Of a DNA stretch of 44,732 nucleotides, positions 39,565-44,732 are shown piece after piece (position 1 is the stretch's first letter; every line of letters begins with the position of its first letter). The stretch covers positions 1-44,732 of the forward strand of contig CAYLNL010000016.1 in the NCBI GenBank assembly GCA_964385175.1, written 5' to 3'. This DNA comes from CAYLNL01 sp964385175. Its GTDB lineage: Bacteria > Bacteroidota > Bacteroidia > Flavobacteriales > Flavobacteriaceae. The position numbers and the translations under genes are program-made. The notes under the pieces were generated by a model, which was given only the letters and a program-made list of their open reading frames with translations, searched no databases and was not told the origin of the DNA.

Positions 39565-40584
39565 TTACTGTTCTTTATCTTTCTTAATTACATTCTTTTT
39601 ATTTGATGTTCCACCATTTGGATTAGATTTGTTGGTAGGCCCGCCATGAGCATCTAGATGTTTCTGCTCTTTTTGGTTTAAGTCCTTGCATGGCTTTCCT
39701 CTGTCTATCTCGGTAAATTCATATTCAGCATCTTTATTAGCTCTTCTATGTTCCTTTTGTCTTGCTTCATACCTCTTTTCGCTTTTAGCTTGTCCTATAT
39801 AATCTTTTTGCTTTCCTGTTTTATCTACTCGTTTATAGATAACTCCTTCTGCTTTGGTAACCCCTTTTTTGGTATCACTAATCTTATCAACCGTTTTCAC
39901 AACATCCTTCACCTCATCTCCTTTACTAAAGATTTGGGTAACTGCTTTTGTAAGCGTTTTCCCGAGTGTAGCAGCCAAGCCTGCAAAAAGCACTTCATCG
40001 GGTCCCGGGGTAAAAAGTGATGCTCCTACAAGCGTTGTGGCTAAAAACGCATCATCAAAAGCATCTTGAGCAGCTTCAACTTCTTCCGCGGGAATATCAA
40101 CTCTCCCATATTGCGTTAGTTCATTACGGATGTTTAAATCGTTAAAACTTTCCATACCTTCCAACTCGGGCGCGTGTATGGGTTGGTTTGCAGAAAACTG
40201 GTAGGTTGTCATCCAAGGATACTTTTCTGCCAATGGGTCAATCTGCCAAAATCTACCAATAGAAGGGTCACTCATTCTATATTTCCATTCGTGAACATTC
40301 AAGCCAAAGGCATCGGTAAACTCTTGTCCCTGGAAAGTTTTATAAGTATTGGGTGTACCATTCACCACACCATTATACCCTCTCTGTTTCATTCCAAAAG
40401 GATAGTAATTGTTTTCCTCAATAATCTCAGAAGCATTTACCAACCCATTTCCATTCAGGTCAGAATAACTTAACCGGATATTTCCCAAATGGTCTTTGTA
40501 CTGAAAAACATACCTAAAAATCCCTCCACCGGCAGGCTCTAAATACCCCTCGGCGTGGTTTATAAATTTCGAAGAACTTTTATT
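39565..40584 (-). CDS. Orphan Rhs core tip with GIY-YIG-like nuclease toxin
   Basis: An open frame from the junction repeat at about 40584 to 39565, without a convincing start (TTG at 40488 is the first candidate), so it is an orphan tip. Core: FINHAEGYLEPAGG, FRYVFQYKDHLGNIRLSYSD, YYPFGMKQRGYN, RMSDPSIGRFWQIDPLAEKY. After a hydrophobic linker the toxin is GVIYKRVDKTGKQKDYIGQA, then RYEARQKEHRR and NQKEQKHLDAHGGPTNK. The Y...YIG, R and E positions fit the GIY-YIG nuclease fold. Paired with an Imm26-like protein. Expression would need recombination into a full Rhs gene. Confidence 0.75.
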   Translation of the reverse strand, partial: NKSSSKFINHAEGYLEPAGGGIFRYVFQYKDHLGNIRLSYSDLNGNGLVNASEIIEENNYYPFGMKQRGYNGVVNGTPNTYKTFQGQEFTDAFGLNVHEWKYRMSDPSIGRFWQIDPLAEKYPWMTTYQFSANQPIHAPELEGMESFNDLNIRNELTQYGRVDIPAEEVEAAQDAFDDAFLATTLVGASLFTPGPDEVLFAGLAATLGKTLTKAVTQIFSKGDEVKDVVKTVDKISDTKKGVTKAEGVIYKRVDKTGKQKDYIGQAKSEKRYEARQKEHRRANKDAEYEFTEIDRGKPCKDLNQKEQKHLDAHGGPTNKSNPNGGTSNKKNVIKKDKEQ

Positions 40585-40610
40585 TTATAAGCGCCAATTT
40601 GACCCATTAT
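40558..40610 (-). repeat. Rhs-cassette junction repeat J2
   Basis: Same element as J1 with a changed middle (ATTTTATAAGCGCC in place of ATCGCATAAGCGCC on the plus strand). The stop codon of the 40607 immunity gene lies in its TAATGGGTC end; the other end runs into Rhs core (SSKFINHAEGYLEP). Confidence 0.8.
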
Positions 40611-41032
40611 CTAGAGGACGATGCTATAACCGTTACTATTTCATCATCTCTACACCAAACTTGTAAACCAATATCATCAAACTCATAAACATTTTGAGTC
40701 TCATTGTCATTTACATATAATTCATCTACTTCTCCAACAGGGTTGACACCGTAGAAACTAATAAACTCCTCTATATTCATCCCTATGATATTTCGTCCTT
40801 TATAAAGACATTCTTCATCACAAACTATTGAGATAATCTTATTATCTTCAACATATAGAGAGATTCCTTCATTTTCTAGCGAATAGGTTTCCCATTCTGT
40901 TGATTTATCTGCTGGACTATATTTAAAATTAAACTTTTCTGTATAATCGCATATTTGAGCATCTAAATCAAACTCACCAATACTTTCTAGCGGTATAAAA
41001 TAAGCAACCATATTCTTAATTTCCTTTAGCAT
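40607..41032 (-). CDS. Probable immunity protein for the NERHGD-type Rhs toxin
   Basis: About 141 residues if started at MLKEIKNMVAYFIPLESIGE (41032), overlapping the toxin stop (41016) by 17 bases; the longest frame begins at 41071. Acidic (YVEDNKIISIVCDEECLY), with GVNPVGEVDELYVNDNETQN. I do not recognise a family. Called immunity from the overlap with the toxin gene, size and acidity. Ends in junction J2. Confidence 0.6.
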   Translation of the reverse strand: MLKEIKNMVAYFIPLESIGEFDLDAQICDYTEKFNFKYSPADKSTEWETYSLENEGISLYVEDNKIISIVCDEECLYKGRNIIGMNIEEFISFYGVNPVGEVDELYVNDNETQNVYEFDDIGLQVWCRDDEIVTVIASSSR

Positions 41033-42386
41033 TTCTGCTATGGGTTTCTCCTTTTTTGTTTTTTGCAGCATTTCGTTTTACGTTCTGTATTTTCTGTTTA
41101 ATTTTTTTAGCTGCATTTCCTGTAGCATTAGCTAATTGCGCTTCTAATTCAGCTATTTGCCTTTCTGCTTTGCCCAAAGCTCCTGCATCCCCGTGTCTTT
41201 CATTCTTACTTGAGTCTTTTGCAAAACTAAAAGTTGGTGCTGTTTCTACCAGCGTTCCAACTAAAGCCGTTAGAGCTACGGCAGGAAGTAAAATGTCATC
41301 AACTGCTCCAATTACTGTAGCGTCATCAGCTATTAAAAATGCTCCTGCTGCTAATGAAGCTTCTGTTACTCCATTCTTTCCATCATCAACAAGCGTAGAC
41401 GTCACTTCAATCATACTACTCGTATCTATACCAGCACCTTCCATCATACTAACTGTAGCATCAGAATCAGTAACTGTACCATCTTCGTTGAAAACAAAAA
41501 TATCTCCGTTTTGGTCTTTTGCGGTAAATGAATCAGCAATATATTCCCCATCTATACCAGTATCGTCTAAATCCTGTTGGCTATTTATGTTCTCATCAAA
41601 TACTACGGCACCATCAGCATTTCTATACCAGTCTGTTGCTTGCATTCCATCCGGATCAATAAAACGCAGAGGATTATCAAAAGCATAATTATAAGGCGAA
41701 TACCTTCTCATTTGCTCCGCCAGGGGATCTATGGTGGTAAACCTTCCTATATCCGGCATATAGCCACGAGCGCCAAAGTCATACCAATTTAATCCCAGCT
41801 CATCTTGCAATTCCTTACCATTAAATTTAAATTTATACTCTGTACCATTCACCACACCATTATACCCTCTCTGTTTCATTCCAAAAGGGTAGTAATTGTT
41901 TTCCTCAATAATCTCAGAAGCATTTACCAACCCGTTTCCATTCAGGTCAGAATAACTTAACCGGATATTTCCCAGATGGTCTTTATACTGGAATACATAT
42001 CGGAAAGTAGCTCCATTGGGTTCTAAATAGCCCTCCGCATGGTTTATAAATTTCAAAGAACTGTTTTCATAAATAACGTTACCCGCATAATCCGTGGTAA
42101 CCCCGTTGGCGGTTTTTCGCTGTTTTACGCCATCGGCGCTATAAAAATACAAAATATTCTGCCCGCCAATGGTTAGTTGAGTGGGTAAATTCAAATGGTT
42201 GTACGTAATGCCGGTAATGTTTTTATTGGTATCGGTTGTGAGGTTGCCATTGGCGTCGTAGCTGTAATCATCCGCAGCATCGGCCACCGCCACGGCATCG
42301 TCTGTAAAGCCGTAGGTATCGTTGGCAGCATCTGCCACCCGCAGGAGTTTGTTGCCCGCATCGTAACTGTACGCCAAACTATCCAT
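41016..42386 (-). CDS. Rhs core C-terminal part with unassigned toxin tail (5' cut by IS)
   Basis: 456 residues. YD-repeat-type sequence (YSYDAGNKLLRVADAAND, YSYDANGNLTTDTNKN, YNHLNLPTQLTIGGQN) leads into the core FRYVFQYKDHLGNIRLSYSD, YYPFGMKQRGYN, ELGLNWYDFGARGYMPDIGR, SPYNYAFDNPLRFIDPDGM. A long variable stretch follows, then a basic tail SKNERHGDAGALGKAERQIA, AAKKIKQKIQNVKRNAAKNK. I have seen KNERHGD... tails on other Rhs proteins but know no activity. The 5' end abuts an IS1-like element, so the parent Rhs gene is truncated. The next gene is its probable immunity protein. Confidence 0.8.
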   Translation of the reverse strand: MDSLAYSYDAGNKLLRVADAANDTYGFTDDAVAVADAADDYSYDANGNLTTDTNKNITGITYNHLNLPTQLTIGGQNILYFYSADGVKQRKTANGVTTDYAGNVIYENSSLKFINHAEGYLEPNGATFRYVFQYKDHLGNIRLSYSDLNGNGLVNASEIIEENNYYPFGMKQRGYNGVVNGTEYKFKFNGKELQDELGLNWYDFGARGYMPDIGRFTTIDPLAEQMRRYSPYNYAFDNPLRFIDPDGMQATDWYRNADGAVVFDENINSQQDLDDTGIDGEYIADSFTAKDQNGDIFVFNEDGTVTDSDATVSMMEGAGIDTSSMIEVTSTLVDDGKNGVTEASLAAGAFLIADDATVIGAVDDILLPAVALTALVGTLVETAPTFSFAKDSSKNERHGDAGALGKAERQIAELEAQLANATGNAAKKIKQKIQNVKRNAAKNKKGETHSRNAKGN

Positions 42387-43041
42387 CAGCCCAAAAATAA
42401 ATCTTTAAATGTGCCTCCAGATGCTCTTTCTTTCTTGAAAAACAGATTGTTCGTCTGGATAGTCTTTTTATATGGGTTCGTAACGTTAAATTGGTGCGTT
42501 CAATACCATTGGTACAATACTGGAATACCTGGTGGATTTCCGGGGGAATTATATGCAAGTATAGCTTTAGGCCATCCGTATAAATTCGCCTTGGTTCTAA
42601 TGATAAAACCTTATGTATCAAGGGTTGTATGGCATCTTTTGACCGGCTTCCTACCATAAATCCTACTACTTTTTTGGTCGTTTTTTCTAAGCAATATGTA
42701 ATCCATACGGCATGGGTTTTCGTTTTAATATAGGTCCATAGCTCATCTATTTCATAGCTGCGATGGGGTATTGAAAAGGGGGGAGGGTTTAAGTTACTAC
42801 TCATCGTTAGCATTCTGGTGAGTACGGTTTTCTTCGATATCGTTGCTATTCTGGAGATGCTTCGTACTCCACAGCCTTCTTTTAACAATCGTACTAACAA
42901 TTCATTGATACCGGGTTGATAGGCTTTGTATCGATAGGATTCTTGAAAAGTATGACTACAATCTTTACAATAATAGCGTTGTTGACCGTTTCTTTTTCCT
43001 TTTTTTATGCAAGAGTGCCCATTAGTATGTTTACAATTCAT
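42379..43041 (-). mobile_element. IS1-like insertion sequence: transposase
   Basis: 220-residue single-frame IS1-type transposase: an N-terminal zinc ribbon (CKHTNGHSCIKKGKRNGQQR, YYCKDC), a helix-turn-helix (VRSISRIATISKKTVLTRML), and the DDE core with EIDELWTYIKTK, YTDGLKLY, NGIERTNLTLRTHIKRLSR, RRTICFSRKKEHLEAHLKIY. The start is ATG 43041; the frame continues upstream through the terminal repeat. The upstream end GGGTCAAATTGGTGCTTG lies at 43073-43056. No matching inverted end is seen past the stop, where Rhs sequence resumes within a few bases, so the 3' end is probably deleted. Confidence 0.88.
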
Positions 43042-43054
43042 AGCTGTAAAGATA

Positions 43055-43073
43055 CAAGCACCAATTTGACCCA
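43055..43073 (-). repeat. Terminal repeat-like end of the IS1-like element
   Basis: TGGGTCAAATTGGTGCTTG on the minus strand. The Rhs junction repeats contain TGGGTCAAATTGGCGCTTA, 17 of 19 bases the same, suggesting those repeats derive from ends of a related IS. Confidence 0.6.
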
Positions 43074-43091
43074 CAACGTTTTACAGAACCC

Positions 43092-43418
43092 TTATTTTTT
43101 GGGATAAGACGAAGTAACGAAATCGCTAATTGCCCTTGTACCCCTTCGTACAGCGCCAGTGCCTTGTTGGTAACTCCTTGATTTGCAATACTTCAAAGAA
43201 CTTTTATCGCATAAGCGCCAATTTGACCCATTACCCGGGCTGGCAACTCCATTGTTGTTGTCATCTGCATAGGTTACTCTGGTGTTTCCCCAAATGTCTT
43301 TATACTGATAGACATACTTGTAATTCCCCGCCCCATTGGGTTCTAAATACCCCTCGACATGGTTTATAAATTTCAAAGAACTTTTATCGCATAAGCGCCA
43401 ATTTGACCCATTACCCAT
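43092..43418 (-). pseudogene. Rhs core remnant between junction repeats J4 and J3
   Basis: Reads GNGSNWRLCDK (junction), SSLKFINHVEGYLEPNGAGN, YKYVYQYKDIWGNTRVTYAD, DNNNGVASP, then a second junction copy (GNGSNWRLCDKSSLK) and unrelated sequence to the stop. Another frame past J3 is open toward the IS (IANQGVTNKALALYEGVQGQ, LAISLLRLIPKN) and may be upstream Rhs or other coding DNA. The core piece nearly repeats 38820-38925. No toxin is attached. Confidence 0.7.
43191..43236 (-). repeat. Rhs-cassette junction repeat J3
   Basis: Contains ATCGCATAAGCGCCAATTTG and ACCCATTACCC (plus strand). It abuts the core fragment at VASP on one side and non-core sequence beyond CTTCAAAG on the other. Confidence 0.75.
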
Positions 43419-43423
43419 TACCC
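43362..43423 (-). repeat. Rhs-cassette junction repeat J4
   Basis: Nearly identical to J1. The stop codon of the 43418 immunity gene lies in its GGGTAATGGGTAATGGG end; the other end runs into Rhs core (SSLKFINHVEGYLEP). Confidence 0.8.
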
Positions 43424-43906
43424 AAAACGATTACCTGTTGTCCAATTTTCAAGCCTCCATCCCTTTTCTAATAATTCAATTATTAGTGTATCATTCATAC
43501 CTCCCCAAGGCGATAATTGTTTTTGTTCTTCTGACAACTCTAGTACTGTTTCACGTTTCCATGTTTTAGCATTAACGATTTGCCAACCATTTCCAAAGTC
43601 ATTTTCTGTTCTGTAATATAATGGTGCTTTAAAATTTGGTGGTAAAGATGAATTTCCAACTTTTTCTACAATTTTTTTTCTATAAGCTGCTTTTAATGGA
43701 AACCTGTTAAAAAAGAATTCTTCTTCAATTATTGAAGTTATTTCTTCAGGGGTAGCTTCATATAGTTTGTAAAAAATCTTCACTAATTCTAACTCATTTT
43801 TAATGTCCTTCGGAATTTCAACGCATTGTATGTAGATCTTCATTCCTTTTGGAGTTTGCATTTCGAAAATATCTCCTAACTCTATTTTTTTATTTTGCAT
43901 TTTCAT
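43418..43906 (-). CDS. Imm26-like immunity protein of the GIY-YIG Rhs module
   Basis: 162 residues, starting KIELGDIFEMQTPKGMKIYI, QCVEIP, which fits the same GDIF..(p)..g...Q opening as the protein at 39024-39563, and ending with GMNDTLIIELLEKGWRLENW. It begins 3 bases after the toxin stop and ends in junction J4. Like its relative it accompanies a GIY-YIG-type toxin. Confidence 0.65.
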   Translation of the reverse strand: MKMQNKKIELGDIFEMQTPKGMKIYIQCVEIPKDIKNELELVKIFYKLYEATPEEITSIIEEEFFFNRFPLKAAYRKKIVEKVGNSSLPPNFKAPLYYRTENDFGNGWQIVNAKTWKRETVLELSEEQKQLSPWGGMNDTLIIELLEKGWRLENWTTGNRFG

Positions 43907-43909
43907 AAA

Positions 43910-44732
43910 TTAAAGTCCAATTTCTTTTAGTAATTCTGCTCCTCTTTTTAGAGCTTCTCCATATGCAGGATTTTTTGTAGAAATACTATTTATTTTATTT
44001 ATTAAACTACCACCGTTCTTTGGCAATTTATACATTTCAATTAAAACTTGCTCAACAGCCCTAGCATCAGCTTTAGTTAAGTTTTTTAATAGTGGTTTAA
44101 TATCTACACCTAATTTACGTAAATGGGTTGCTTGCCTTATAGCAAATTGACTGGTTATACCAACATATTTTACAGCTTTTCCTCCTTTAGCTATATATAC
44201 AATATACTTCAATCCTCCCTTAACACCTCCTAGTAAAGGTGAAACTTCAAGTTCGGTAGGTTTCACATTATATTGCAACAAAAATCCCTTAGGGAGTTTT
44301 GCATTTGCAAATAAATCATCTTTCTCTAAATATTCTCCTACATTGTACTTTTTTTCACTTTGTTCCTTTCCAATTACTTTACCATTCCTACTTTCCAAAT
44401 ATATATTATCATCACCATCATTCTTATGGTCAATTATTTCTCCTTTCCTATTTACGACGGTAGATGTTAGATATCTACTTTCATCAATAATATCATTTGA
44501 AAAAACAGTATCTTCCGGGGCTAACCCTGTCGGGTCTGAAAATTTAAGAGGATTGTTATTTGAAAAATTATAGGGCGATAAATCTGAAAAATTCTCGGAT
44601 AGTTCATCTACAATCATAAACCTTCCTAAATCCGGCATATAGCCACGGGCGCCAAAGTCATACCAATTTAATCCCAACTCATCTTGCAATTCCTTACCAT
44701 TAAATTTAAATTTATACTCTGTACCATTCACC
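43910..44732 (-). CDS. Rhs protein C-terminus with GIY-YIG-like nuclease toxin (partial)
   Basis: The frame runs off the right edge of the window, so only the C-terminal 273 residues are seen. Core end: TEYKFKFNGKELQDELGLNW, YDFGARGYMPDLGRF, SPYNFSNNNPLKFSDPTGL. Toxin: YIVYIAKGGKAVKYVGITSQ, then RQATHLRKLG, LTKADARAVEQVLIEMYKLP, KNGGSLINKINSIS. The VYIA...YVGIT motif, Arg and Glu match GIY-YIG nucleases, and the ARAVEQ..I....L.KNGG tail is common among Rhs toxins of this type. The immunity gene follows 3 bases later. This may be the active Rhs gene of the locus, as its core is unbroken to the edge. Confidence 0.82.
   Translation of the reverse strand, partial: VNGTEYKFKFNGKELQDELGLNWYDFGARGYMPDLGRFMIVDELSENFSDLSPYNFSNNNPLKFSDPTGLAPEDTVFSNDIIDESRYLTSTVVNRKGEIIDHKNDGDDNIYLESRNGKVIGKEQSEKKYNVGEYLEKDDLFANAKLPKGFLLQYNVKPTELEVSPLLGGVKGGLKYIVYIAKGGKAVKYVGITSQFAIRQATHLRKLGVDIKPLLKNLTKADARAVEQVLIEMYKLPKNGGSLINKINSISTKNPAYGEALKRGAELLKEIGL

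Noticed and set aside
43910..44655. ATG-like start inside the right-edge Rhs gene
   Set aside because: The apparent MNGTEYKF start lies inside conserved core (GVVNGTEYKF in the sister copy), so the gene continues past the window edge.

Overview
The window looks like a chromosomal segment of a member of the Bacteroidota. Evidence: the gliding-motility ABC genes gldF-gldG, repeated TAnnTTTG promoter cores (the -7 element of this phylum), weak or absent Shine-Dalgarno sites, an ECF42-type sigma factor with a DGPF partner, and Rhs core sequences of the phylum's style. I cannot place it below phylum. No rRNA, tRNA or CRISPR array was seen.

Region 1 (1-8705) is mostly housekeeping: the first codons of a DUF4157/eCIS-like protein, then phoH-purC leftward. 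Rightward follow a SAM hydroxide adenosyltransferase, gldF and gldG with overlapping ends, then dnaN, a small membrane protein and mnmE. phoH and the SAM enzyme share a short divergent spacer with overlapping promoter cores.

Region 2 (8706-13788) is an accessory patch. It holds a mobile-mystery-protein-A regulator behind three evenly spaced operator-like repeats, a decayed hsdM fused to pieces of rhuM, recQ, and a toxin-antitoxin pair. The pair lies between the real glgE start and an old partial copy of glgE's leader and first codons.

Region 3 (13789-26935) is an alpha-glucan cluster, visibly richer in G+C than its surroundings in the enzyme genes: glgE, maltokinase, glgB and a GH31 glucosidase, followed by an M48 lipoprotein protease. 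treS, the usual source of maltose for the GlgE route, is absent here. A ten-Asp-box secreted propeller and a REP-associated transposase (RAYT) split the cluster. REP-like hairpins sit inside the RAYT gene and in the first codons of glgB.

Region 4 (27141-33429) is AT-rich accessory DNA. An AbiV-like protein, a predicted PD-(D/E)XK nuclease and an antitoxin with a broken PIN toxin come first; the AbiV, nuclease and PIN genes are each followed by a related GC-rich palindromic repeat. Then comes an ECF42 sigma factor with DGPF, YHS (one broken, one intact), SRPBCC and VOC proteins.

Region 5 (33593-37225) has alanine dehydrogenase with a DUF4258-like partner, a degenerate ABC ATPase, and a CapA-family protein.

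Region 6 (37397-44732, leftward) is an array of four Rhs C-terminal toxin/immunity modules on fragments of Rhs core. Two toxins look like GIY-YIG nucleases with Imm26-like immunity proteins; two are unassigned. A repeated junction sequence sits right at the stop codons of three immunity genes and resembles the end of the IS1-like element lodged in the array. This cassette-like array is the most notable system in the window.
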